NCBI RefSeq assembly: GCF_039525805.1
Contig: NZ_BAAAHZ010000006.1
Direction: 5' to 3' (one strand)
Length of the DNA: 64,000 bases
DNA from: Dietzia natronolimnaea
GTDB lineage: Bacteria > Actinomycetota > Actinomycetes > Mycobacteriales > Mycobacteriaceae
The notes under the pieces were generated by a model. That model ran no database searches, was not told where the DNA came from, and saw nothing but the letters and a program-made list of their open reading frames with translations. Within the stretch, counting starts at the first letter, position 1. The number at the start of each line of letters is the position of its first letter. Made by a program: the position numbers and the translations under genes. Below, piece after piece: positions 26,346 to 34,001 of this stretch.

Positions 26346-26359
26346 GGCGGGCGGTCGTT

Positions 26360-26396
26360 CCGGGGCCGCAACACTGGGGAAGGTGCCCGGCCCCGG
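26360..26396. terminator. Hairpin between convergent panE-like and fhuF-like genes
   Basis: CCGGGGCC (26360-26367) pairs with GGCCCCGG (26389-26396) over a 21-base loop. It lies between two converging gene ends. The stem is short, so this is moderate evidence. Confidence 0.4.
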
Positions 26397-26405
26397 CCCG
26401 ACACG

Positions 26406-27149
26406 TCAGGACGACGTGCGCCGCAGGAGCTCTGCATGCCGGTCCGCCGGGGTGCGACGCGGGCAGCCGGCACACTTGTCGCCCGCGGTCGCGACGTAGA
26501 TCAGGCAGCAGGACCCTCGACGCACGAACCGCCGGGTGTCGCCCGGCCCCTCGACGTCGACGTAGCGGACCGGCAGCAGCGGCGGGCGGACGACGTCGCG
26601 GGCCAGTTCGCAGCCGCGGGCGGGGTCGCCGGCGGCGCGGCCGGCATCGAGCGCCCTGCCGGCGATCGAGTCCGAGGCGATCGCCCACAACGCGCGGGGC
26701 GCCGCCCCGGAGACCCGCGCGAGTGAGGCGATCACCGCCTCGTGCGCCTCGCACAGCGCCTGCGCGAACGCGGTCACGGACGTCAGCACGCGGTCCGAGC
26801 GGGCGGCCCGGAGATATCCGTTCGCCTGGAGGGACACCGTCAGTCGGTCCGGCCGGGGGTCGGGAGCGACACCGGAGGTGAGGAGCATCGTCAGTGGCGC
26901 GGCGACGAGGGACGAGCTGGCCGAGTACCACCAGAGGGTGGCGTTGACCCTCGGATCGTCGTGCGCCCACCGTCGCCCGGTGTCCGACACGCGCGCCGCG
27001 AGCCAGCGGGGGTCGGTCAGCACCGCCCCGGGGAGGACCTCGGGGCCGTGGGAGATGGTCCGGGCGAACTCGCCGAGCGGTGCGGCGATGTCCGCGTAGG
27101 CGGCAGCGAGGCCGGGCGGGGCGCCGGGGCCGGGCGCGGGGTCACTCAT
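26406..27149 (-). CDS. FhuF-like 2Fe-2S protein of the cobalamin operon
   Basis: A 247-residue protein with the C-terminal cysteine motif of ferric-siderophore reductase FhuF: RGSCCLIYVATAGDKCAGCP gives CC-x10-C-x2-C for a 2Fe-2S cluster (about residues 219-235). The N-terminal part is helical, with NATLWWYSASSSLVAAPLTM matching the FhuF-like region before the cluster. The ATG overlaps the end of the ATPase gene by 8 bp. It is the last gene of an operon led by a cobalamin riboswitch, so a reductive step on imported corrinoid is one reading; iron release from a siderophore is the textbook role of the family. Confidence 0.82.
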   Translation of the reverse strand: MSDPAPGPGAPPGLAAAYADIAAPLGEFARTISHGPEVLPGAVLTDPRWLAARVSDTGRRWAHDDPRVNATLWWYSASSSLVAAPLTMLLTSGVAPDPRPDRLTVSLQANGYLRAARSDRVLTSVTAFAQALCEAHEAVIASLARVSGAAPRALWAIASDSIAGRALDAGRAAGDPARGCELARDVVRPPLLPVRYVDVEGPGDTRRFVRRGSCCLIYVATAGDKCAGCPRRTPADRHAELLRRTSS

Positions 27150-27924
27150 CGGCGAGTCCCCAGACGTCCAGCGTGCGGCCGCCGCCCGGCCGCGGCCGCA
27201 CCTGCCCGCGGACCCTGAACACCTCGGCCAGGAGGGCGGGATCGAGCACCTCCTCGGGCGCACCGGTCGCCACCACCCGGCCCTCGTCGAGGACCACCAT
27301 CGCGTCGCAGTACTCGGTGGCCATCCGGAGGTCGTGGAGCGTCAGCAGGACCGCCAACCCGCCGGCCGCCAGCTCCCGCAGCAGCGCCAGGACCGAGAGC
27401 TGCTGGTGCAGGTCGAGGTGGTTGGTGGGCTCGTCCAGCAGGAGCACCTCCGGCTGCTGCGCCAACGCGCGGGCGATCGACACCCGCTGCCGTTCGCCCC
27501 CCGACAGGGCCAGGACGTCGCGGGCCGCCAATCCGGCCAACCCCACACGGTCGAGCACGGTGTCCACCACGTCGGCGTCGTCGGTCCCGAACGGCTCGAA
27601 CAGCCCGCGTGTCACCGTCCGGCCCAGTCGCACCGACTCCCGGACCGTGATGCCACCCAACGAGACCGGCTCCTGGGTGCTCACGCCCACCGTCCGCGCC
27701 AGGGCCCGCCGGCGGAGCGAGGTGATGTCGTCGCCGTCGAGGCGCACCAGTCCGGCGGTCGTGGGCAGGGCCCGGTAGCAGGTGCGCAGCAGGGTGGTCT
27801 TGCCACTGCCGTTGGGGCCCACCAGCGCGGTGACCCGGCCGGGTGCGATGGTCAGGTCCACCCCCTCGAGGATCCGGCGACCCCCGAGGTCGGTGGAGAC
27901 GTCGGCCGCGGTCAGTGTGGTCAC
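27142..27924 (-). CDS. btuD: Cobalamin ABC importer ATPase (BtuD-like)
   Basis: A 260-residue FecE/BtuD-type ATPase. Walker A is VGPNGSGKTTLL, the signature LSGGERQRVSIARAL, Walker B VLLLDEPTNHLDLHQQL and the switch histidine is in LTLHDLRMA. The GTG start overlaps the permease stop by GTGA. Family alone does not separate siderophore from B12 import; the riboswitch ahead of the operon makes cobalamin the best call. Confidence 0.87.
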   Translation of the reverse strand: MTTLTAADVSTDLGGRRILEGVDLTIAPGRVTALVGPNGSGKTTLLRTCYRALPTTAGLVRLDGDDITSLRRRALARTVGVSTQEPVSLGGITVRESVRLGRTVTRGLFEPFGTDDADVVDTVLDRVGLAGLAARDVLALSGGERQRVSIARALAQQPEVLLLDEPTNHLDLHQQLSVLALLRELAAGGLAVLLTLHDLRMATEYCDAMVVLDEGRVVATGAPEEVLDPALLAEVFRVRGQVRPRPGGGRTLDVWGLADE

Positions 27925-29099
27925 GTCGCCGACCTTCCGTAGCGCCGCCACAGCATGATCAGGAACACCGGACCCCCCACGATCCCCGTGACGACGCCCA
28001 CCGGGAGCTCGGCACCGTCGCTGACGGACCGGGCCGCGATGTCGGCCAGCACCAGGGCCACCGCCCCGAGCACCGCGGCCGTCGGCAGTAACCGGGCCGA
28101 CGTGCGCCCGGTGACGTACCCGGCGAGATGCGGGATGAGCAGTCCGATGAACCCGATGGTCCCGGAGACCGCCACCGCCCCCGCGGTGAGCATCGAGACC
28201 AGCAGCAACATGAGCAGCCGGAACCGCGGGACGTTCATGCCCATGGCCGTGGCGCCGTCGTCGCCGGTCAGGAGGAGGTCCAGGTGGCGGCTGGACAGCA
28301 TCACCAGGACGCCCGCGACGGCGAGGATCGAGACCGGGGCCAGGAGCATGGTCCACCCGGCGTCACCGAACCCGCCGGCCAGCCAGCGCATGACGGTGCC
28401 CAGTTGGTGGTCGTCGCCCAACACCAACAGCGTGAACGTGTTGAGCGCGCCGAACATCATCGTCAGGGCCGCCCCCACCAGCACGATCGCCGTGGTGTCG
28501 TGCGCGCGACGGGCCACCAGGACCACCCCGGCCAGTGGCAGCAGGGCGCCGAGGAAGGCGGCCATCGGGAGCGTGAAGACGCCCCACATCCCGGCACCCA
28601 CGCCCAGGACGGTCAGGACGACGACGCCGAAGCCGGCCCCGGACGACACCCCCAGCAGGTACGGGTCGGCCAGTGGGTTGCGCGTGACCGCCTGGGCGAC
28701 GCCTCCCGCCACCGCGAGGGACGCGCCCACCGCCGCCGCCATGAGCGACCTCGGCAGCCGGGACTCGATCACGATCGCCTCGCGGGCCTCGGACCACCAC
28801 GGGGTGAAGGACCCCGGGGCCACGCGGTGGGCGACGATCGCCCAGACGTCTCCGAGGGGGATGGACACCGACCCCAGAGAGACCCCCACCGCCACGGCCA
28901 GGGCGAGAAGCCCCAGCAGCGGAGCGAGGACCAGTCCGAGTGGCCGCCTGTCGCGGCGCGGGCCGGTCTCGCGGCCCGGGCTCGTGGCGCGGAACGGTGA
29001 CGGGAGGCGGGACGACGCCGAGGGGCGGCTCGGAGCCGGTGACGCCGCATCGCCCGCGCCACCGCCACGGTCGTGGACGACCGTCGCCACGTCAGCCAC
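27921..29099 (-). CDS. btuC: Cobalamin ABC importer permease (BtuC/FecCD family)
   Basis: A 392-residue FecCD-family permease with about ten hydrophobic segments after a 50-residue polar leader. Typical stretches are ESRLPRSLMAAAVGASLAVA, the NPLADPYLLGVSSGAGFGVV loop and GTIGFIGLLIPHLAGYVTG. The GTG start overlaps the stop of the binding-protein gene by 8 bp. It forms the channel with the ATPase encoded next. The leader is longer than in most family members, so a later start is possible. Confidence 0.87.
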   Translation of the reverse strand: MADVATVVHDRGGGAGDAASPAPSRPSASSRLPSPFRATSPGRETGPRRDRRPLGLVLAPLLGLLALAVAVGVSLGSVSIPLGDVWAIVAHRVAPGSFTPWWSEAREAIVIESRLPRSLMAAAVGASLAVAGGVAQAVTRNPLADPYLLGVSSGAGFGVVVLTVLGVGAGMWGVFTLPMAAFLGALLPLAGVVLVARRAHDTTAIVLVGAALTMMFGALNTFTLLVLGDDHQLGTVMRWLAGGFGDAGWTMLLAPVSILAVAGVLVMLSSRHLDLLLTGDDGATAMGMNVPRFRLLMLLLVSMLTAGAVAVSGTIGFIGLLIPHLAGYVTGRTSARLLPTAAVLGAVALVLADIAARSVSDGAELPVGVVTGIVGGPVFLIMLWRRYGRSAT

Positions 29100-30096
29100 C
29101 GAAGGCGTCGGGGTGGAGCTCGCGGGCGATCGTCTCCACCGAGGTCGCCATCCGCGAACTCTCGAAGAAGTCGGCCAGGGGGACCACCACGATGCGGTCG
29201 TCGCGGATCGCCGGCGTGGTGGCCATGATGGGCTGGTTGCGCAGGTACTCGATCTTGTCCTCGGCGCTGGTGGCCCCGTAGTCGAGCACGACGATCGCCT
29301 CCGGTCGGCGTTCGCCGAGGATCTCCCACGTGGTCTTGAGGTAGGGCCGGTCGCCCTCGATGAAGATGTTGTCGGCTCCCGCGTACTCGCCGATCAGCTG
29401 GCCGATGCCGACGCCGCCGATCGTCATGGGCTCCGCCTCACCGCTGTCGTAGAAGAACGTCGGGGTCCCCGTCACCCCGGCCTCGTCCAGGGTGGCGCGG
29501 ACCGACTCGATCCGGTCGACGATGCGGTCGGTGAGCTGCTGCGCACCCTCCTCGACGCCGAGGACCCGGCCCAGCTGGGAGAAGTCGGTCTCGAGCATGG
29601 AGACGTCCGGGAACCCGTCGCCGCAGTACTCGGAGAACAGGAAGGTGTCGATGCCCGCCGCGTCGAGCGCGTCCCGGCTCCGGCCCTCCTTCTCGTCGAA
29701 CGCGCTGCGCATGCCGGCCACCACGAGGTCGGGTTCCAGATCGACGATCTGCTCCCAGCTGGGATACTCCTCGGCCAACCCGGGAATCGCCTCGAGTTCC
29801 TCGGCGACCTCCGGCAGGACGTCCTCGCGATCGGCATAGCCCCGGCCGACGATCCGATCCCCCGCACCCATCTGGATGAGGGTCTCCGTGACGTGGGCGT
29901 TCATCGTGATGATGCGCTCGGGCGGGGCGTCGAACGTGGACTCACGCTCGCAGTTGGTGATGGTCACCGGCTCGGCGAACGCCTCATTCGAGGTGGCGCT
30001 CTCCTGAGCCTCGCCGCGGGAGCAGCCCGCGACGACGACACCCGTGACGAGCAGCGCGGCGAGCGCCTTGGTGGACCTGGACTGGCGACGGAACAT
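29092..30096 (-). CDS. btuF: Cobalamin-binding lipoprotein (BtuF-like)
   Basis: A 334-residue periplasmic-binding-type protein with a lipoprotein signal: MFRRQSRSTKALAALLVTG, then lipobox VVVAGCS. The helical-backbone binding fold is seen in PPERIITMNAHVTETLIQMG, EQIVDLEPDLVVAGMRSAF and a final SVETIARELHPDAFGG. It should sit on the outer face of the membrane and deliver substrate to the FecCD-type permease. ATG 30096 follows GAGG and a 120-base expression platform below the riboswitch. Confidence 0.87.
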   Translation of the reverse strand: MFRRQSRSTKALAALLVTGVVVAGCSRGEAQESATSNEAFAEPVTITNCERESTFDAPPERIITMNAHVTETLIQMGAGDRIVGRGYADREDVLPEVAEELEAIPGLAEEYPSWEQIVDLEPDLVVAGMRSAFDEKEGRSRDALDAAGIDTFLFSEYCGDGFPDVSMLETDFSQLGRVLGVEEGAQQLTDRIVDRIESVRATLDEAGVTGTPTFFYDSGEAEPMTIGGVGIGQLIGEYAGADNIFIEGDRPYLKTTWEILGERRPEAIVVLDYGATSAEDKIEYLRNQPIMATTPAIRDDRIVVVPLADFFESSRMATSVETIARELHPDAFGG

Positions 30097-30219
30097 GATC
30101 AGACCTCGGATCGTGTCGTGTGCCCACGAACACACGAGACCCGCAGGTGGGCGACCGTCGACACCGGCCACCGACCGTGCAGGACTCCGGATCGCAGACC
30201 GCGGCGATGGACAGAGTCG

Positions 30220-30325
30220 CGTACCTCCGGGCAGGTAATCGGGCTCGTCGTCACCGAGGTGACGGCACACCGTTGCGGGTCAGCGCCGGATTCTCACCGG
30301 TCTTCCCCTGCGTATCCGGAGATCA
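30220..30325 (-). promoter_or_regulatory. Cobalamin (adenosylcobalamin) riboswitch
   Basis: On the minus strand the conserved core reads CCGGTGAGAATCCGG (30300-30286), then GACCCGCAACGGT (30281-30269), and ends with a B12-box GAGCCCGATTACCTGCC (30246-30230). Closing stem P1 can form between CTCCGG (30321-30316) and CCGGAG (30230-30225). About 125 bases follow before the btuF start. They include a hairpin (CGTGTG/CACACG near 30112-30139) close to the weak GAGG site, so translational control is more likely than a classical terminator. The rest of the 435-bp gap, 30326-30531, is very GC-rich and shows nothing coding. Confidence 0.92.
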
Positions 30326-30531
30326 GCAAGTCGTGGTGACAGTATGCACATCCGCCTCGACGGCCGCGGGGGCACCTCCCCGGAACACCCACGGGGGAGC
30401 ACCTGCTGCGGAACCGGATGCCGGGCGCGGTGGCATCGGGCGGAGGGCGCGCGGGCTGCGGGGCGCGGGCTGCGAGGGGCTCGAGGTGCGGCGCGCTGGG
30501 CGCGCGGCGCGGGGCCGCTGCGGATCGGCGT

Positions 30532-30813
30532 CTACTCGTCGTACCCCAGGGAGAACGCCGCCTCGAGGTCGTGCTTGGACAGCGCGCGGAACGCGATGTG
30601 CGTCTCGGTGTCGACCACGCCCGGGACCTTGTTCAGGCGGTCGGAGACGATGTCGGCCACCTCCTCGTTGCGGCGGGCCCGCACGAGCACGATGAGGTCG
30701 ATGGTGCCCGTCACCGAGTACACCTCGGAGACCCCGTCGATCTCGGCGATCGCCTCGGCGACCTCGGGGATGCGCGCCGTCTCGGCGTGGACGAAGACGA
30801 TGGCGGTGATCAT
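30532..30813 (-). CDS. Stand-alone Lrp/AsnC ligand-binding (RAM) domain protein
   Basis: A 93-residue protein matching only the C-terminal effector/dimer domain of Lrp/AsnC regulators: MITAIVFVHAETARIPEVAE, then GVSEVYSVTGTIDLIVLVRA and a closing DTETHIAFRALSKHDLEAAF. There is no helix-turn-helix and the protein is complete, so it cannot bind DNA by itself in the usual way. Such stand-alone domains bind amino acids or pair with full-length regulators. It follows the SnoaL-like gene by 34 bp on the same strand. Confidence 0.85.
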   Translation of the reverse strand: MITAIVFVHAETARIPEVAEAIAEIDGVSEVYSVTGTIDLIVLVRARRNEEVADIVSDRLNKVPGVVDTETHIAFRALSKHDLEAAFSLGYDE

Positions 30814-30847
30814 GGCCTGAAGGGTAGTCCAGTCGCGCGGCCCCGGT

Positions 30848-31222
30848 TCAGCGCATGTTCTCCGGCGTCCAGTACGCGCGCATCGAACGGATCTTGCCCT
30901 GCTCGTCGTGGGTCATGAGGTCCCACACGTTGATGGTGGCCATGGAGTCGGCGTCGAAGTGGGTGGTGATCTCGAAGTTGAACAGCAGGTCGTCGCCACA
31001 CACGCGCGCCTCGAGCACCTCACCCTCGATCTTCAGCGCCACCACGGACGAGTAGAACTCGCGGATGGCCGCCTTGCCCTCGTGGACGGTGCCGTTGCCG
31101 ACGGGGTCCTCGACCGTGGCGTTCTCGGCGTAGAGGTCCAGAACCGCCTCGAGGTCGCCGGCGACCAGCGCGGCGATGTAGGAGTCGGCGGTGGCACGGA
31201 TCTGCTCGGGGGAGGCACTCAC
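30848..31222 (-). CDS. NTF2-like / steroid delta-isomerase-type protein
   Basis: A 124-residue cone-fold protein like SnoaL and the mycobacterial ketosteroid isomerase-like proteins. The fold is seen in YIAALVAGDLEAVLDLYAEN, ATVEDPVGNGTVHEGKAAIR and FEITTHFDADSMATINVWD; the Asp after VE matches the acidic residue of the isomerases. I chose GTG 31222 (VSASPEQIRATAD) with GAAAGGG upstream; ATG 31255 would add 11 residues. A KstR-type operator lies about 42 bp upstream, which supports a role in steroid breakdown. Catalysis is not proven by sequence. Confidence 0.82.
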   Translation of the reverse strand: MSASPEQIRATADSYIAALVAGDLEAVLDLYAENATVEDPVGNGTVHEGKAAIREFYSSVVALKIEGEVLEARVCGDDLLFNFEITTHFDADSMATINVWDLMTHDEQGKIRSMRAYWTPENMR

Positions 31223-31263
31223 GGCGGTGGCCCTTTCGGTGTGACGACGAGACACCTCGAGCC

Positions 31264-31277
31264 TAGAACGTGTTCTC
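31264..31277. promoter_or_regulatory. KstR-type operator (one mismatch)
   Basis: TAGAACGTGTTCTC matches the published KstR consensus TnnAACnnGTTnnA except for the last base. It is about 42 bp upstream of the NTF2-like gene start. The same core occurs as a perfect palindrome at 38506-38519. Confidence 0.65.
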
Positions 31278-31314
31278 GATCAGAGCGTTCGTACGCCGCA
31301 ATCGATAAAGAATA

Positions 31315-31330
31315 TGTGACTTGCGCCACA
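31315..31330. promoter_or_regulatory. CRP/GlxR-like site
   Basis: TGTGACTTGCGCCACA matches the CRP/GlxR consensus TGTGA-N6-TCACA with a single mismatch in the second half. It is 70 bp upstream of the sugar porter and 93 bp from the NTF2-like gene on the other strand. Control of sugar uptake by cAMP-responsive GlxR is known in corynebacteria. Confidence 0.5.
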
Positions 31331-31399
31331 TTCGTCGCGGGCCTACGCTCCGTTCACCAGACATCAGGACGTCCATCCGGCCCGGGAAAGGGGTACGCC

Positions 31400-32833
31400 A
31401 TGTCCACACGGAACGTCTCGGCCAGGAGCTCGGACGAGGAGTCCTTCCACACCGGCAGGGTGGTGATCATCTCCCTGGTCGCCGCGCTCGGCGGGTTCCT
31501 CTTCGGCTTCGACACCGCCGTCATCAACGGCGCGGTGGACGCCGTCCAGGAGACCTTCGGCATGAACGCCGGTCTCACCGGGTTCGTCGTCTCCTCGGCC
31601 CTGCTCGGTTGTATCGCCGGCGCGTATCTCGCGGGCCGCCTCGCCGACCGCTGGGGGCGCACCCGCGTCATGGTCCTGGCCTCGGCGCTGTTCACCGTCA
31701 GTGCGATCGGCTCCGGGCTCGCGTTCGGCCCGTGGGACCTCATCCTGTGGCGGGTGGTCGGTGGCCTGGGCGTCGGCGCGGCCTCGGTCATCGCGCCGGC
31801 GTACATCGCCGAGGTGGCCCCGCCCTCGATACGCGGCCGCCTCGGGTCACTCCAGCAGCTCGCGATCGTCTCCGGCATCTTCGTGGCCCTGCTCTCCGAC
31901 GCCTGGCTGGCAGCCGTGGCCGGTGGCGCGATCGAGGAGCTGTGGCTGGGAATCCAGGCCTGGCGCTGGATGTTCCTCACCGAGCTGGTCCCCGCGATCA
32001 CCTACGGCGTGCTGGCGCTCATGATCCCCGAGTCCCCCCGCTACCTGCTGGCCAAGGGGCGTGTCGGCGAGGCGAGGGACGTCCTGCGCACCATCCAGTC
32101 CAGCGGCGTCGACAACCGGATCAAGGAGATCCGTGCGACGGTCCGCGAGGACAGGAAGCGGTCGTGGCAGGACATGCTCACCCCGAGCGGCAGGAACCTC
32201 CTGCCGATCGTGTGGATCGGCATCGTGCTGTCCGTCTTCCAGCAAGCCGTGGGCATCAACGTGATCTTCTACTACTCCACGTCCCTTTGGCAGTCGGTCG
32301 GCTTCACCGAGGCGGATGCGCTCACCCAGACCGTCATCACCTCGGTCACCAACATCGTGGTGACGATCGTGGCCATCGCACTGATCGACAAGATCGGGCG
32401 TCGCAGGCTACTCATGACCGGCTCGGTCGGCATGACCGTCTCGCTCGCGGTGATGGCCCTGATGTTCAGCACCGCCACGATGGGTCCGGGGCCCGACGGC
32501 GAACTCGCTCCCCAACTCGGCGACACCCAGGGGCTGGTCGCGCTGATCGCCGCCAACGGTTTCGTCGTGTTCTTCGGGATGTCCTGGGGCCCGGCGGTGT
32601 GGGTGCTGCTCGGCGAGATGTTCAACAACCGCATCCGCACGGCGGCTCTCGGCCTGGCCGCGGCCGCACAGTGGTTGGCGAACTTCGCGGTCTCCACCGC
32701 GTTCCCGCCGATGGCCGAGTTCAGCCTGACGTTCACCTACGGCTTCTACGCGGTGTCGGCGCTGCTGTCCTTGCTGTTCGTGGCCAAGTTCATCCCGGAG
32801 ACCACCGGCCGCTCGCTGGAGGACATGGAGTAG
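31400..32833 (+). CDS. MFS sugar porter
   Basis: A 477-residue, twelve-helix transporter of the sugar porter family (XylE/GlcP type). The characteristic motifs are present: GFLFGFDTAVINGAVD in helix 1, the RLADRWGRTR loop, PESPRYLLAKGR after helix 6, QQAVGINVIFYYSTS in helix 7 and IPETTGRSLEDME at the end. AAGGGG precedes the ATG. The substrate is probably a hexose, pentose or polyol taken up with protons. A CRP/GlxR-like site sits in its upstream region. It is followed by an interspersed hairpin repeat. Confidence 0.92.
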   Translation: MSTRNVSARSSDEESFHTGRVVIISLVAALGGFLFGFDTAVINGAVDAVQETFGMNAGLTGFVVSSALLGCIAGAYLAGRLADRWGRTRVMVLASALFTVSAIGSGLAFGPWDLILWRVVGGLGVGAASVIAPAYIAEVAPPSIRGRLGSLQQLAIVSGIFVALLSDAWLAAVAGGAIEELWLGIQAWRWMFLTELVPAITYGVLALMIPESPRYLLAKGRVGEARDVLRTIQSSGVDNRIKEIRATVREDRKRSWQDMLTPSGRNLLPIVWIGIVLSVFQQAVGINVIFYYSTSLWQSVGFTEADALTQTVITSVTNIVVTIVAIALIDKIGRRRLLMTGSVGMTVSLAVMALMFSTATMGPGPDGELAPQLGDTQGLVALIAANGFVVFFGMSWGPAVWVLLGEMFNNRIRTAALGLAAAAQWLANFAVSTAFPPMAEFSLTFTYGFYAVSALLSLLFVAKFIPETTGRSLEDME

Positions 32834-32887
32834 CCCGGCCCCCGCGCAGGCGCTCCGTCGATCCCCCGCCCCGCCAGACCCGTCGCC

Positions 32888-32937
32888 AAGAGCGTTCCGC
32901 ACACATCGGCCGAGAAAGGGGTGCGCGGAACGCTCTT
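32888..32937. repeat. Interspersed hairpin repeat, copy 1
   Basis: AAGAGCGTTCCGCACAC (32888-32904) and GTGCGCGGAACGCTCTT (32921-32937) form a 17-bp stem with one mismatch around a 16-base loop, followed by ATCGACGCGG. It lies between the converging sugar-porter and GyrI-like genes, where it may serve as a bidirectional terminator. The same stem and flank recur at 48442-48491, so it is a dispersed element rather than a unique terminator. Confidence 0.75.
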
Positions 32938-32943
32938 ATCGAC

Positions 32944-33018
32944 GCGGGGCGGTCGGCCGGGCCGGGTGGCGGGGCGGTCGGCCGGGCCGGGTGGCGGGGC
33001 GGGCGGGCCGGGCGGGTG
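32944..33018. repeat. Three tandem 25-bp units
   Basis: Three adjacent 25-bp units begin at 32944, 32969 and 32994, each starting GCGGGGCGG and ending GGGTG. The first two are identical and the third has a few changes. They follow hairpin repeat copy 1 directly and fill the gap up to the GyrI-like gene end. Confidence 0.8.
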
Positions 33019-33028
33019 GCCGGGACGA

Positions 33029-33628
33029 TCAGGCCGCGTCGTCGGGCGTCCGCACCGGGCAGAACAGATCGGTGCGCAGGGTCGCGGGATCGATGTCCGG
33101 CGAGGGTTCGGTGACGTACGACTCCCAGAACGGACTCGCCGGAGCGCGCCCCAGGGAACCGATCTCGCCCATGAACTCCTGCCACGCCTCGCCCAGCCCG
33201 TCGTAGGAGCCGAGGTGGCTCGTCGCGGCGACCTGGCCCGCCGGGAGCTCGGATGCCACCACTCGCATCCCGCCGGGGCCCTCCGCCTCCCCGCCGACCC
33301 CATCGGGCAGCGGTTCGGCCAGCGGGAAGCCGATCTCCAGGTCCGCCATGGGTTCCGGCTCCTGAGCGATCCTCGTGTACAGCGCGAACGCGGCGGCAGC
33401 CGGCGTCACCCCCGCGGCGAACAACGCCGGGAACGCCGTGCCGAACGCCGAGTCGAAGAACTCGCTGATGGTGGCCATGGGCACGTTCGTCGCCCGGACG
33501 ACAACCGTGGGCACCGCGGGCACCGTGAACAGGCGGACGCCGTCCACGGGCTCCGGGCCGAGGTCGGGGTAACCGGGGGGCGGACCGTGCGGCTGGTCCC
33601 GGGGCGGGACCGGGGACGACGACGACAT
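33029..33628 (-). CDS. GyrI-like effector-binding domain protein
   Basis: A 199-residue protein resembling the small-molecule-binding GyrI/SOUL-like domain: ATNVPMATISEFFDSAFGTA near residues 45-65, FALYTRIAQEPEPMADLEIG, then the AATSHLGSYDGLGEAWQEF segment that is typical of the second half. GGAGG precedes the double ATG; I chose the second (33628). A proline-rich leader of about 30 residues comes first. No DNA-binding part is present, so it is probably a stand-alone ligand binder or hydrolase of its fold. Confidence 0.75.
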   Translation of the reverse strand: MSSSSPVPPRDQPHGPPPGYPDLGPEPVDGVRLFTVPAVPTVVVRATNVPMATISEFFDSAFGTAFPALFAAGVTPAAAAFALYTRIAQEPEPMADLEIGFPLAEPLPDGVGGEAEGPGGMRVVASELPAGQVAATSHLGSYDGLGEAWQEFMGEIGSLGRAPASPFWESYVTEPSPDIDPATLRTDLFCPVRTPDDAA

Positions 33629-33710
33629 CATGAGTCCTCCTCGAGCGGCGATGCTGCTGCACATTGTGCTCCTGTCGCCGGCGCCCGGGAAGGGGTTCCG
33701 GTCAGCCACG

Positions 33711-33775
33711 GTGGCGTGGGCGTGGGCGTTGCGGTGGCGTGGGCGTGGTGGCGGGGGCGGGGGCGTGGTGGTGGT
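33711..33775. repeat. Low-complexity GTGGGCGTGG tract
   Basis: A G-rich strand made of repeated GTGGCG, GTGGGC and GGGGGC blocks, directly upstream of the small 33819 gene. It is simple-sequence DNA and is probably prone to slippage; it encodes nothing credible. Confidence 0.65.
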
Positions 33776-33818
33776 CACGACGAGTGCACCCGCGCAGCCG
33801 GACGGGGACACTGGGGGC

Positions 33819-34001
33819 ATGTCGACATTCCGCCTCCACACGCCGGACCGCACCCTCGATCTGGGCGAGTTCGACAACGCCCAGGAGGCCCTCGAGCACG
33901 CCGTGACGCTGCAGCCCGACGCCCATCCGGTCAACGGCGACCTCCAGGTGTTGGTCGGGGACGAATGGCACGAGGTCGCCACGGAGGGGGACATCTCGTG
34001 A
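33819..34001 (+). CDS. Small conserved-looking hypothetical protein (60 aa)
   Basis: A 60-residue acidic protein (MSTFRLHTPDRTLDLGEFDN to HEVATEGDIS). I do not recognise a family. The ATG follows GGGGG, and the stop overlaps the GTG start of the metallo-beta-lactamase gene (GTGA). That tight coupling argues that it is real and linked to the hydrolase. It has no signal peptide, membrane segment or cysteine. It may bind or regulate the hydrolase. Confidence 0.65.
   Translation: MSTFRLHTPDRTLDLGEFDNAQEALEHAVTLQPDAHPVNGDLQVLVGDEWHEVATEGDIS

Noticed and set aside
32888..32937. Plain intrinsic terminator for the sugar porter
   Set aside because: Termination is possible, but the near copy at 48442 with shared flank means a dispersed repeat is the better description.
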